Made by a program: the position numbers and the translations under genes. From the NCBI GenBank assembly GCA_024226555.1, contig JAAELO010000457.1, positions 1 through 64,000 on the forward strand: a stretch of 64,000 bases of DNA. Direction: 5' to 3'. The notes below the pieces were generated by a model, which saw only the letters and a list, made by a program, of their open reading frames with translations, was not told the DNA's origin and did no database searches. Source of the DNA: Desulfobacterales bacterium. Lineage in GTDB: Bacteria > Desulfobacterota > Desulfobacteria > Desulfobacterales > JAAELO01. Shown here in pieces: positions 53,884 to 63,535 of the stretch; position 1 is the first letter of the stretch, and each line of letters opens with the position of its first letter.

Positions 53884-56800
53884 AAAGCCAGACTTTCAGC
53901 ATAGACAACAGCTTGTCTCTGTCCACGGGTTTGGCAAGGTAATCACTCACCCCTGCCTGAAGGCATTTTTCCCGATCTTCGAGCATGGCTTTTGCCGTTA
54001 GGGCAATGATAGGCAATTTTTTATACTCTTTTTGAGCTCTTATCCTTCGGGTTGCTTCGTACCCGTCCATTTCCGGCATCATAATGTCCATGAGCACAAT
54101 ATCAAATTTTTGCTCCTTGATTTTTTCCAGAGCCTTTTTCCCATTATCAGCCATGGTGACCTTAAGGCGGTATTTCTGCAAAAGACCTGTCATTGCATAG
54201 ATATTACGCATATCATCATCAACAAGAAGCACCTTTTTCTCTTTGAACAACTCGTTATCGTCATGCAGCATCTTGAGCATATGCCGCTGCTCTCTGGGAA
54301 GAGCTGATTCAACACTATGCAGAAAGAGAGAAACATCATCAAGCAGTCTTTCCTCACCACCAGGTCCCTTTAACACCACACGTCTGGCATACAAAAGAAT
54401 CTGATCCTGTTCCTCTTTGGTCAGATCCCGTGATGTATAAACAACAACAGGGGGCAATGGAACACCTTTAATTTTTTCAGTGAATTGGGTCAGCACGTCA
54501 AGGCCGCTGATATCAGGAAGATTCAAGTCCAGAACCACACAGTCATATACAACTTCTCCCATGATTTTAACAGCATCATGGCCGTTTTCCACACAATCAA
54601 TCTCAATGTTCTTTCCGGATAACAAGTGCTTGACATGGTCTTGATATACCTTTTCATCCTCTACCACGAGAATCTTTTTAACAGCATCATCAAGAAATGT
54701 TTCTACCTTTTCCAATACTGTATCAATCGCCTCTTTATCCACCGGTTTAAGCCAATAGCTAACAGCACCTTTTTTCAAAATATCATCCTTTTGATCCCGA
54801 CCGGAAATAACATGCACAGGGATATGGCGGGTTGCAAAATTTTGCTTTAAGCCGTCAAGCACAAGGGCACCATCGATATCCGGCAAACCAAGATCAAGTA
54901 CGATTCCTTTGGGCCGATACTCCTGGGCTAAAAGAAGTCCTTCCCGCCCGGTTTTCGATAGCAGTGTCATATACCCTTTTTTAATCGCCTTTTGTTGAAT
55001 AAGCATGGCAAAAGCAGGATCATCCTCTATAATCAGCAGGGCTTTATCCTCCTCAACTCGAATTCTATCACGATCATCAGACGGAGATGATCCTTCTAAT
55101 CTTACCAAAGGTTTTATATCTGCTGCTGATATTATTTGTCTCTGCCGGATCTGTTCAGCCGGTATTGTTTGAACCGGGATCAAAGGTTCAAGTTGTTTTT
55201 CAATCTTGTCTTTTCGCCGGTCAGTTCCGGCAAGGGGCAGATATAAAGTAAATGTTGAACCCTGACCTTCCTTGCTTTCCAGGGTCAATTCACCTCCAAG
55301 AAGATCAGCAAACCTCCGGGAAATAGTCAGTCCGAGACCTGTGCCGCCGTACTTTCGGACAGTGGAACCCTCAGCCTGGATAAAGGCCTCAAAAATTGCA
55401 TTTTGCTTCTCTTTTGCTATCCCAATACCGGTATCAACCACTGCAAACCCAATGGTGTTTTTATAAGACATGTTTTGTTGTTGAAAATTTGTCTTTTCTG
55501 CCGGCACCACAGCCTTGAGTGTCACAGATCCCTTTTTTGTAAATTTTACAGCATTGCTGATAAGATTTCTAAGTATCTGAATGACTCTAATACTGTCAGT
55601 TATTAATGTTTTCGGCACATTGGGATCAATCTGAGATATAAATGTAATCTCTTTTTTATTGGTAAGTATCTGAGACTGTTCTTCTATCTGTTTCATTAGA
55701 GACGCAAGCTCAGTTTTTTCATGGATAATGTCCATGCGACCTGCCTCTATCTTGGACAGATCAAGGATATCATTGATAAGATGCAATAGATCTTTTCCGC
55801 CCTTATGGATGATCCCTGCGGACTCCACCTGCTCTTTGGTCAGGTTGCCATCATCATTGTCAGCAAGATTTTGTGATAAAATTAAGAGGCTGTTTAAAGG
55901 ACTTCTAAGCTCATGGCTCATGTTGGCAAGAAATTCAGATTTATATTGACTGGCCTGTTCAAGCTGTCCGGCTTTTTTCTCTATTTCCTGCCGGGCCTCT
56001 TCCACTTCAGTCTGCTGTTTATGAAGATATTCTGTTTTTTCAGTAAGTTCTTCATTGGACGCCTGCAACTCTTCACCCTGAACTTTAAGTTCCTCCTCAG
56101 AAGCTTTGAGCGCCATGGTCTGTTCTTCAAGCTCCTCATTGGAACTTTTCAGCTCTTCCTGCTGGGATTGGAGCTCTTCGGTCTGACTCTGGGATTTTTC
56201 CAGTAGCACATTTACCTGCATATTGGAAAGAATGGTTTGAAATGAAATAGCAATACTGTCTGAGACAAGGTCAATAAATGCCAGTGCTTTTTCAGAGAAC
56301 GGTTCAAAACAACCCATCTCTATAACACCGATAACAACATTGTTAAGGACAAAGGGTTTGACAAGAATAGCGGCTGGTATGGATTCTCCTATGCCGGACT
56401 GAACCGCAATATAGTCATCTGGGACATAGGTTAACACAATACTTTCTTTTTCAAGGGCAGCCTGGCCTACGACGCCCTTTCCAAATTCAAACTCACTGGA
56501 GAATCGCTTCCGGGTTGTAAATGAATAACTAGCAGTAAGTTTGAGCCGGTCGTCATCGTGAACAAGGTAGAGAGCACCAATGTCGGCTGAAATATATTTA
56601 CAAAGATAGGTTATCACAGATTTGCAGGCATCAGAAAGATTGGAAATACCAGCAATCTTTTTAATCATCTCCATCTGGCCTGTCTTGTACCAGTCCTCAA
56701 GGGCATTATTCTCATGGCTGTTTTTGAGGGACTGAGTCATATTATTAAAGGAATTCGCAAGATCACCAATCTCATTTTTTGTGACAATTACAATGGGTTG

Positions 56801-57949
56801 AGAAAAATCACCCTGCTCGACTCTTTTTACACCTGAAGAGAGCTCAAGTACAGGGTTTACAATTCGCCTGACTATGGTAAAGGTAATCAAAAGAATTACA
56901 AATATTGTTGCACCAAGCATGATGAGTATGGTCTGTTTTAGTTTATCTGCTTCAATAAATGCTGCTTTTGTCGAGATTTCCGCCACCACCCAGAAGGTCA
57001 CATCCTGGATTTTAAGGGGTAGGTGAATACCGAGAACTGTTTGACCGTCGTGATTCTGATATATAAAGGCATCCTGCTCTTTGTATTTGACGCTCCCTTT
57101 TTTGTCGATATGCGCTTGTATTAGTTCTGACTGAGCCGTCAAAATTTTATCGTCAAGCATTTTTTTTTCTTTGTCCATCAAGGATTGTGAACGTAATGTA
57201 AGATCTGATCCTAAAAGATACAAATCAGATGTTTCTCCAAGTCTGGTTTTTGCCTGCATGATACGGTTAATGGAATTAATGGTAAACTGAAAAGCCAAAG
57301 CCCCAATTCTGTCTCCGACTTTATTTATAACTGGATAACAGATAAACCCGCTAACAAGATCGTTGGATGGTGCATATCTCTCATAATCTGAAAAAGAAAG
57401 CACGCCTGACTCAATGGATTGACGAGCGGCTGTTGCAAATTTTTTATAACGGGTTTGACTGGTAAAAAGGTTAGTACCAAGGTCTTCTTCACCTGCAACT
57501 GAAAAAAGAATATCACCACTTTGACTGATTAGAAAAATATCATAATAATCAAATGCTTTTCTGAATTTTTTAATATCCGGAGCAAACTGGTCAACAATTT
57601 TTGCCCATTTATAGGAGTTGACAAAAGCGCCAAGGTCTTTCCCGGATGATTGATAAGACTTTATAAGCTTTTCAAGCAGTTTTGTATTTGTGTTTGTCTC
57701 AGCCTGGTATCTCAAGTCTTCCAGCATCGTGTTAAAATAAGCATGAATTTCGTTTGTTCTTGATGTTGCCGCAATTTTTAAAGTCATCTCCGTCTCTTCT
57801 TTCAGAATGGAGTACGCATTTTTATAACTGATCCAGCTGAGCAACCCTGCCGGGACCAGAGAAAGAACCAAAAAAGCAAGGGTCAGAGTTCTCCCAATGC
57901 CAGTTAACCAGCTTGTTTTTTGATGATTGGGGATTAAATCATGTTTCAT
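53876..57949 (-). CDS. Large hybrid sensor kinase: Cache-HAMP-GAF-HK-three REC
   Basis: A 1357-residue membrane kinase. Order: transmembrane helix 22-42, periplasmic double-Cache sensor 45-325, second helix 338-361, HAMP 362-412, GAF 437-580, long Glu/Gln-rich coiled coil 583-665, HisKA with NMSHELRSP (H679), HATPase 785-905 (NLISNAVKFT, DTGIGI, GGTGLGL), and three receivers with D1019, D1141 and D1288. It is the only protein of the island with a periplasmic sensor, so it is probably the input unit. The Glu/Gln-rich coiled coil resembles a methylation helix bundle, which could explain the CheR and CheB genes; that is an inference. GGAGACCGAAT precedes the ATG. Confidence 0.9.
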   Translation of the reverse strand: MKHDLIPNHQKTSWLTGIGRTLTLAFLVLSLVPAGLLSWISYKNAYSILKEETEMTLKIAATSRTNEIHAYFNTMLEDLRYQAETNTNTKLLEKLIKSYQSSGKDLGAFVNSYKWAKIVDQFAPDIKKFRKAFDYYDIFLISQSGDILFSVAGEEDLGTNLFTSQTRYKKFATAARQSIESGVLSFSDYERYAPSNDLVSGFICYPVINKVGDRIGALAFQFTINSINRIMQAKTRLGETSDLYLLGSDLTLRSQSLMDKEKKMLDDKILTAQSELIQAHIDKKGSVKYKEQDAFIYQNHDGQTVLGIHLPLKIQDVTFWVVAEISTKAAFIEADKLKQTILIMLGATIFVILLITFTIVRRIVNPVLELSSGVKRVEQGDFSQPIVIVTKNEIGDLANSFNNMTQSLKNSHENNALEDWYKTGQMEMIKKIAGISNLSDACKSVITYLCKYISADIGALYLVHDDDRLKLTASYSFTTRKRFSSEFEFGKGVVGQAALEKESIVLTYVPDDYIAVQSGIGESIPAAILVKPFVLNNVVIGVIEMGCFEPFSEKALAFIDLVSDSIAISFQTILSNMQVNVLLEKSQSQTEELQSQQEELKSSNEELEEQTMALKASEEELKVQGEELQASNEELTEKTEYLHKQQTEVEEARQEIEKKAGQLEQASQYKSEFLANMSHELRSPLNSLLILSQNLADNDDGNLTKEQVESAGIIHKGGKDLLHLINDILDLSKIEAGRMDIIHEKTELASLMKQIEEQSQILTNKKEITFISQIDPNVPKTLITDSIRVIQILRNLISNAVKFTKKGSVTLKAVVPAEKTNFQQQNMSYKNTIGFAVVDTGIGIAKEKQNAIFEAFIQAEGSTVRKYGGTGLGLTISRRFADLLGGELTLESKEGQGSTFTLYLPLAGTDRRKDKIEKQLEPLIPVQTIPAEQIRQRQIISAADIKPLVRLEGSSPSDDRDRIRVEEDKALLIIEDDPAFAMLIQQKAIKKGYMTLLSKTGREGLLLAQEYRPKGIVLDLGLPDIDGALVLDGLKQNFATRHIPVHVISGRDQKDDILKKGAVSYWLKPVDKEAIDTVLEKVETFLDDAVKKILVVEDEKVYQDHVKHLLSGKNIEIDCVENGHDAVKIMGEVVYDCVVLDLNLPDISGLDVLTQFTEKIKGVPLPPVVVYTSRDLTKEEQDQILLYARRVVLKGPGGEERLLDDVSLFLHSVESALPREQRHMLKMLHDDNELFKEKKVLLVDDDMRNIYAMTGLLQKYRLKVTMADNGKKALEKIKEQKFDIVLMDIMMPEMDGYEATRRIRAQKEYKKLPIIALTAKAMLEDREKCLQAGVSDYLAKPVDRDKLLSMLKVWLFA

Positions 57950-58129
57950 ATTCGGTCTCCTTACTTCTCGGTAATCCGGGTGAAAAAACTTTCATCGGCC
58001 AAACAGGAAGGAATGGCACATTCAACTTCACAGTCATGCTTCATTTCAAATTTACTGAATGTAGGAGCAACCTTTTCATCGGGTTTCCTTTTTAATTTAT
58101 CATCCGAAATTGAATTTATTCATTCATAA
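57950..58129 (-). other. Coding-like stretch upstream of the large kinase
   Basis: One minus-strand frame, ending at a TAA about 11 bp before the kinase start, reads KVAPTFSKFEMKHDCEVECA, then IPSCLADESFFTRITEK. The composition (four Cys, mixed residues) looks protein-like, but no start codon is visible in frame. It may be the end of a lost gene or a small leader protein. I do not recognise it. Confidence 0.3.
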
Positions 58130-58577
58130 TTAATTACAAGGGCGTTTCCATCTCTGTGAATCAGGTCGAAGCATCGAAAATCAGGCTTTTTGGCAAACAT
58201 ATGACCATAGGACCCGGCAGCAGCAAAAGCTGATAATCCGCAGAATCCATCTCGCTGCGATATTTTTTAAAAGCAACAAATCCTGTAGTCTGTCAGAGAA
58301 ATCCCAATCGCTTTAATCCTGATTTTTGATTCGCAAATGGATGAATTAACTTTTGCAAAACAAATCATCACGCATGCTCAATACGATAATCTGCCTTTTT
58401 CATCTTGCCTTTATACTTTTCATACGCCACAATACCAGGATAATGATCAGCCAGAGGAATATAAATAGCTGTAATGATCTTTTTTTCTTCAGCCCAGGAC
58501 ACACTGTGTAAAAATAAGGTTATTAACACAATGTAAATTACTTGCTTAAAACTTTGCATGAATAATGTTCTTTTCAT
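58130..58577 (-). pseudogene. ABC transporter substrate-binding protein (NMT1/TauA-like), broken
   Basis: The ATG at 58577 opens a signal peptide (FKQVIYIVLITLFLHSVSWA) and ITAIYIPLADHYPGIVAYEK, the start of NitT/TauT-type binding proteins. The frame stops after residue 69. Further along, another frame gives MFAKKPDFRCFDLIHRDGNA and LVINYE, which belong to the following part of the same family. Stops and shifts lie between, and the rest is missing. Confidence 0.65.
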
Positions 58578-58619
58578 TGTTTTTTCCTTTGACAGATAAA
58601 GAAAGTTCAGGTTATAAAA

Positions 58620-58755
58620 TCAATGTCTTAAGCAAATTTTTACTATGTCACCTGTTGTGCAATCAGGATCTGCTATTATCCGCAGCAATTTTGTAACCAA
58701 AGCCGGGAGCGGTGGAAATCCCTTGTTTTTGCTATTATTGCTAAAGTTGATTTAT
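58620..58755 (-). pseudogene. HDOD-domain fragment
   Basis: A short minus-strand frame reads GFPPLPALVTKLLRIIADPD, then CTTGDIVKICLRH before a stop. This matches the first helices of HDOD domains (LP.LP..V.KLL.L..DPD.....L..II). There is no start codon and no continuation, so it is a remnant. Confidence 0.5.
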
Positions 58756-58776
58756 TATCCATTATTCCAAGTTTTT

Positions 58777-61131
58777 CTAGTTAATTTGTCCAATCTCTGT
58801 TTTTGCCTTATCAATCATGTTTTTTGAAACTTTGAGTAATTTGTTTTCAGCAATAATATCAAGAAAACAGGTAACCAGCATTGGATCAAACTGAGTTCCT
58901 GCATTGTTAACGATCTCAGATACAATAATTTTATCTTTCAGTTTATTCCGGTAGGGCCGATCCGATCTCATGGCGACAGCTGCGCTGGCAAGGGATAATA
59001 TCCGTGCACCAATGGGAATTTCATCCGCCTCAAACCCATTTGGATATCCATTGCCGTCATACCATTCATGATTGTGCAAAAGAACTGATTTTTCGTTTGT
59101 AAAAAAATCAAAGAGATTTGCCAGTTCAATTTGCATATGAGGCAAACTTTCAAGCATATTTTTGTCTTTCAGGGTAAGACCCCCTGATTTTTGGAGCAGC
59201 TCTTTTCCAAGAAGAATTTTAAAACATCCATTCAAAGATGCTGCCAGAGTGATTGACTTAATAATAGGATAAGGCAGTGAAAGCTTTTTACATAATAAAT
59301 TGATGTATTCAATGATTTGCCTTGTCTCTTGCTCAAGTTGAGCTCCACCAAGATCCTTGATTAAAAGTTCAAGAGATCTCACTGAAGCCTGTCTTGTTTT
59401 TTCCAGAATAAAAGCCATTTGCTCTTTTAAATATATAATCCCTTTTTCACCATATATCTCTTTTTCAGGGAGTATCTCTTCAGCAACATGCCTTTCAAAT
59501 TCGCGAATACAGTTTCGCCCATCAGCTTTTGCTCTGTACAATGCTTTATCTGCAAATTGCACAAGATCATTTCCTTTGCTTGCCTTGCAATTTTGAACAG
59601 AGGAAATTCCAATGCTGACAGTAATTTTAATTGGGTGTGTTTTATAATGAAATTCATTATTTTCACAAGCCTTTCGAATATTTTCAGCAAAACTTTGTGC
59701 CCCTTTGGCATTCGTCTGGGGGAGCAGCACTAAAAATTCTTCTCCACCGTATCGGAATATGTAATCAGACGATCTTTTATGATGAAGTAGAATATGGGCA
59801 AATTTCTGTAAAACATAGTCGCCGCAATCATGCCCATAGTTATCATTAATGCTTTTAAAAAAATCAAGATCCAAAAGCAGGCAGGACATGCTATTCTCAT
59901 AGCGTATTGTACGGTTGAACTCCTGCTCTAAAACATCGTTCATATATCGCCGGTTATATAGGCCAGTCAGCTCATCTTTTGTAGACATGGCAGCCATTCT
60001 TTTCAGGGCAGTGTCTATGTCTTGTTTTAATCTATATTTCTCGAGTACATTTTTGATGGTACTCAAAAGGAAGCCAAGACCTGTTTCTGATTTGGTAAGA
60101 TAGTCATATGCACCCTTGCGAATGGTTCTTGAAGCAATGATTTCATCGCCCTGGCCTGTAAGAAAGATTACAGGCGTTTTATTTTTCTTCAGATTCATAC
60201 TTTTTAGCACATCAAGACCAGTCCCGTCGGGAAGAGCAAAATCCAGTAAAATAACATCAAACTTCTCTTTATCAAGACGTTGAAGTGCAGATTCTACAAT
60301 CTTTTCACGAAAAAGCGTCATACCATCGCCTTTTTCAAGAATTAAAGCAATCTTGTTAAAATCTCTGTCATCGTCTTCCACAGATAGTATCTTGATTTTT
60401 CTGCCAAGGTTCAGAACCTGTGCTTTCCGGTTATGGGCTATAGCTTCTTCATGGTCAAAAATGTGAATCTTGTTAACTGTTTCAGATAATCTTTGTCCGG
60501 CTTCTTTAATTTTTGGTATATATTTTAAAACTTTTTTCGGATCATCAGTATCCATTTCTATAAGCTCAATATTTCCCAGTAACACCATAAGGGGCTGGCT
60601 GAGTTCATGGGCAGCAGCCCCTGCCATTTGGAGTACAACCTTTAAACGTTCATCTTCTATAAGCGCCCCTTGTTGTTTCAATATCTTCAGGTTGGCATCA
60701 TTTAACTTTTTATTTTGATTTTTAATAATTTGATTTTGGTTATACAGATCCAGAAATATAGACACTTTTCTTTTTAAAATTTCTGGTTCAAGGGGTTTGA
60801 AAAGATAATCCACTGCACCTGAATCATATCCTTGAAAAATGTTTTGTTTTTCCTTGCTGATGGCTGTAATAAAAATAATTGGAATATGGCAAGTGTCGGC
60901 GTTACTGCGCAACAACGTAGCCACCTCATACCCATCCATTTCGGGCATCTGGACATCCAACAAGATAAGAGCAATCTCATGGTTAAGAACTTTTAGAAGA
61001 GCTTCCTTTCCAGAACCAGCTTTAATAATTTTCGTTCCTTTAAGAATGACCTCAAGTGTGTATAGGTTTTCCGGCCTGTCATCAACGATAAGAACGTTAG
61101 CGGTTTGATTAATTGGAGTATCTATAATCAT
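58777..61131 (-). CDS. REC-HisKA-REC-GGDEF-degenerate HD-GYP protein (paralogue)
   Basis: A 784-residue protein collinear with the one at 48269. Receiver 1 has D59 in LILLDVQMP. A HisKA-like segment reads AAAHELSQPLMVLLGN, without an ATPase domain. The second receiver has LLDFALPDG. The GGDEF domain has YGGEEF with an RSSD inhibitory site five residues before it. The C-terminal part keeps WYDGNGYPNG and MRSDRPYRN but no HD motif. Like its paralogue it should synthesise but not degrade c-di-GMP. It lies at the upstream edge of the island, separated from the large kinase by pseudogene fragments. Confidence 0.88.
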   Translation of the reverse strand: MIIDTPINQTANVLIVDDRPENLYTLEVILKGTKIIKAGSGKEALLKVLNHEIALILLDVQMPEMDGYEVATLLRSNADTCHIPIIFITAISKEKQNIFQGYDSGAVDYLFKPLEPEILKRKVSIFLDLYNQNQIIKNQNKKLNDANLKILKQQGALIEDERLKVVLQMAGAAAHELSQPLMVLLGNIELIEMDTDDPKKVLKYIPKIKEAGQRLSETVNKIHIFDHEEAIAHNRKAQVLNLGRKIKILSVEDDDRDFNKIALILEKGDGMTLFREKIVESALQRLDKEKFDVILLDFALPDGTGLDVLKSMNLKKNKTPVIFLTGQGDEIIASRTIRKGAYDYLTKSETGLGFLLSTIKNVLEKYRLKQDIDTALKRMAAMSTKDELTGLYNRRYMNDVLEQEFNRTIRYENSMSCLLLDLDFFKSINDNYGHDCGDYVLQKFAHILLHHKRSSDYIFRYGGEEFLVLLPQTNAKGAQSFAENIRKACENNEFHYKTHPIKITVSIGISSVQNCKASKGNDLVQFADKALYRAKADGRNCIREFERHVAEEILPEKEIYGEKGIIYLKEQMAFILEKTRQASVRSLELLIKDLGGAQLEQETRQIIEYINLLCKKLSLPYPIIKSITLAASLNGCFKILLGKELLQKSGGLTLKDKNMLESLPHMQIELANLFDFFTNEKSVLLHNHEWYDGNGYPNGFEADEIPIGARILSLASAAVAMRSDRPYRNKLKDKIIVSEIVNNAGTQFDPMLVTCFLDIIAENKLLKVSKNMIDKAKTEIGQIN

Positions 61132-61957
61132 AATTAAATATCTTTTAAATTCATTGATTAAATAGTTTAATAGGCTTTCTTCGGCAAAAAAACAAGCTGT
61201 AGTTTATTGATACTGAAAATGATTAATATTCCGTTAAAAAGCAAGATAGTTTAATTTAAAAATCTTTTTTTAAATAAAGCCACTTCTCTCTTAAATATTA
61301 AAGATTTATTTTTTATTTATTATAATAAAATATATGATTTTTTACAATATGAAAAATCTATATTGTATTGATAGGTAAAAAATATTATTTTTCATTGGAT
61401 AAAAGATAAGGTTTTAAGTTTAATTTTATTTCTAATATTTGATCAATGAAAAAGTATTGTATTATCAGAAATAAGGAGAATACTCACAATCTGGTAACCT
61501 CTATGCCAATTCAATTATGATTAATACAGCTTGAGAAAATAAACTACAAAACAAAAATGGTTTTATTTTGTTTTCGAAGAATTAACTATTCCATAACTAA
61601 TAGAGGTTAAAATTAAACAGAGAACAAATAGGAATTTCAGGTTATAATTAAATAATACTTCATTATTCTAATTTCATTAGATTGAACTATTAAACTCATC
61701 TAATAAATTGACCTTGTAGGGGGTGACGCTTGCCACCCAATGAAAGCAACGTGTTATTCCCTAAATCCATATTCAATTGTTTCATTAGGAATGAACCATT
61801 GTAATACCTCGAATGTCTTTTAAGGAAGTATTTCATTAGAAGTTGAAATAATTGAGAGTTTGATGCAAATACAAAGCATAAAGTTATGACGCTATCCTCA
61901 CAAAAAAACATACCGCGAATAACTTTAAACGCAGTATTTGCATTAAAATTTAGATTC
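61132..61957. other. 826-bp gap, right edge of the island
   Basis: Very AT-rich from 61200 to 61700. A 91-codon minus-strand frame at 61696-61971 (with NNTLLSLGGKRHPLQGQ near its end) overlaps the hydrolase stop codon; it lacks a ribosome site and a known family, though its sequence is not obviously random. No tRNA-like direct repeat or integrase is visible that would mark the island's right end. Confidence 0.4.
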
Positions 61958-62722
61958 TCACGAGTTTTCACGGAAGAATTTTTCGATTACAGACGCAAAG
62001 AAAATAGGAGCTTCAAGCATTGGATAATGTCCTGCATTTTTACAGAGTACCATTCTGGAAAAAGGAAAATGTTTTTTAAAAAAACCCTCAAGAGTTTCTC
62101 TTCTAAAATGTGGAAGATCATGCTCTCCGGTTAATACAAGTAAAGGCAAATCAACATGGTGCATCTCATCAGCAAAATCAGTTTCTGTGAACATTTCAAT
62201 ATAACCCAATCTTGCAGCCTGAACTGAAGCATCTTTTGCTTTCTTTAGTTTATAATCTATCCAGTTTGCTGAAAGCCTGTTTCCTGTTCTATTATCAATT
62301 AAAGCCCTTGCAATGTCGTCATCTGTAACAGACTTCCTTAGTTCCTTTAGGTCAGAATCATCAAGTTTAAGTCCACATCCAGGAACAGGGGTAACTGCAA
62401 CTAAACTGTGAATAAGATCTGGTCTGTCAACGCAAATCCTTTGAGCTACCATAGCTGACATTGAGTGACCCACAAGATGAACTTTTTCATTGAAAAGTTT
62501 TTCTATAAGGCTAATTATATCTGATGTTGCTTCATGAACTGTGAATTTACCATCAAGTTTTCTTGAGAAACCATAGCCTCTTAAATCCACAAAGATATAT
62601 GTGAATGCTTCCTGATCAAGGTATGGTAGCAAATTAGTGTAATTATTATGGTCTCCTAACCATTCGTGCATAACTACAACTTTTTCACTTCCCTCTCCAT
62701 GTATTTTATAACCAAGCATCAT
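61958..62722 (-). CDS. Alpha/beta-hydrolase
   Basis: A 254-residue alpha/beta-hydrolase. The nucleophile elbow is LVGHSMSAM (G-H-S-M-S), the oxyanion region HEWLGDHNNY, the acidic residue probably in LTGEHDLPHF, and the catalytic His in CKNAGHYPMLEAP. Such single-domain enzymes hydrolyse esters or similar bonds; the substrate is not predictable. It lies 5 bp downstream of the Lrp-family gene, so the two form an operon. Confidence 0.87.
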   Translation of the reverse strand: MMLGYKIHGEGSEKVVVMHEWLGDHNNYTNLLPYLDQEAFTYIFVDLRGYGFSRKLDGKFTVHEATSDIISLIEKLFNEKVHLVGHSMSAMVAQRICVDRPDLIHSLVAVTPVPGCGLKLDDSDLKELRKSVTDDDIARALIDNRTGNRLSANWIDYKLKKAKDASVQAARLGYIEMFTETDFADEMHHVDLPLLVLTGEHDLPHFRRETLEGFFKKHFPFSRMVLCKNAGHYPMLEAPIFFASVIEKFFRENS

Positions 62723-62727
62723 TTTTC

Positions 62728-63204
62728 TTATTTCCCAGTTTCAGTTTCAAAGTAAAGCTTTGTTTCTGTTTTAACGTCATCAAGAACAAATGATGATTTT
62801 ATATTTTGAATACCTTCTATACCTGCCAGTTTTTCATTAACAAAATTTCTGTAAGCCCTTATGTTATGAAGCACAACTTTAAGAATAAAATCATACTCAC
62901 CAGAAACCTGATAGCATTCAAGAACTTCATCTAACTTAGATATCTGGTTTTTAAAAGAATCCAGAGATTTTAACTGATGTAAACCAAGTGAAACAGTTAT
63001 TATGGCAAGAAGTTCATAGCCTGTTTTTTCACGATCAACAATTGCTGAATATCTTGTAATTAATCCGGCTTTTTCAAGTCTTCTTACTCTTTCAAGCATA
63101 GCAGGAGGAGAGATACCAATAGATTCGGCAAGTTTAGCATTCGTAATTCTTCCATCATTTTGAAGAATATTTAGTATTTTTCTGTCTGTTTTATCAAATA
63201 ACAT
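62728..63204 (-). CDS. Lrp/AsnC-family regulator
   Basis: A 158-residue feast/famine regulator: helix-turn-helix ITNAKLAESIGISPPAMLERVRRLEKAGLI (about 20-50) and the RAM ligand-binding domain (about 65-150) with CYQVSGEYDFILKV. I start at ATG 63204, with AGGAATTG upstream; an in-frame ATG at 63231 has none. The divergent neighbour encodes the start of an acyl-CoA ligase, a plausible target. Tandem ATCTATA repeats lie 36 bp upstream of the start. Confidence 0.9.
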   Translation of the reverse strand: MLFDKTDRKILNILQNDGRITNAKLAESIGISPPAMLERVRRLEKAGLITRYSAIVDREKTGYELLAIITVSLGLHQLKSLDSFKNQISKLDEVLECYQVSGEYDFILKVVLHNIRAYRNFVNEKLAGIEGIQNIKSSFVLDDVKTETKLYFETETGK

Positions 63205-63239
63205 AGCAATTCCTAAGCTGTTGAATAACATTTAACCAA

Positions 63240-63267
63240 ATCTATAATCTATAATCTATAATCTGTA
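63240..63267. repeat. Tandem heptamers ATCTATA
   Basis: Three exact ATCTATA units in a row plus a fourth with one change (ATCTGTA), 36-63 bp upstream of the Lrp-type gene. Spacing of 7 bp is not a helical turn, so this may be a simple repeat rather than an operator array. Confidence 0.7.
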
Positions 63268-63449
63268 ATTTTAATTTTAATTTTTTCATTTATTGTGATC
63301 TAAACAAAATAACATTTTTTTTTAAAATATCAATAGTAATGTTGACCTGGAACTTTGACTTTCATTTGATGAACCTTTAAAATCAATATGCAGTGAAGGT
63401 CTTAATAAAAAAAACCTGCACATTCTCACTTGATCACTTATAATTAATA

Positions 63450-63463
63450 ATATAACGTTATAT
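63450..63463. promoter_or_regulatory. Palindrome upstream of the acyl-CoA ligase
   Basis: ATATAACGTTATAT is a perfect 14-bp palindrome 73 bp before the ligase start codon, in the divergent region shared with the Lrp-type gene. It may be a regulator site. Confidence 0.4.
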
Positions 63464-63535
63464 ATCATTTAATATTAATATAATAAAGTGCATAATCTAT
63501 ATAGACAATTATAATTAACATATAGGGGTTAAACA

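Noticed and set aside
61696-61971. A 91-codon minus-strand frame overlapping the hydrolase end
   Set aside because: No ribosome site or known family; kept only as a remark in the gap entry because the composition is not clearly random.
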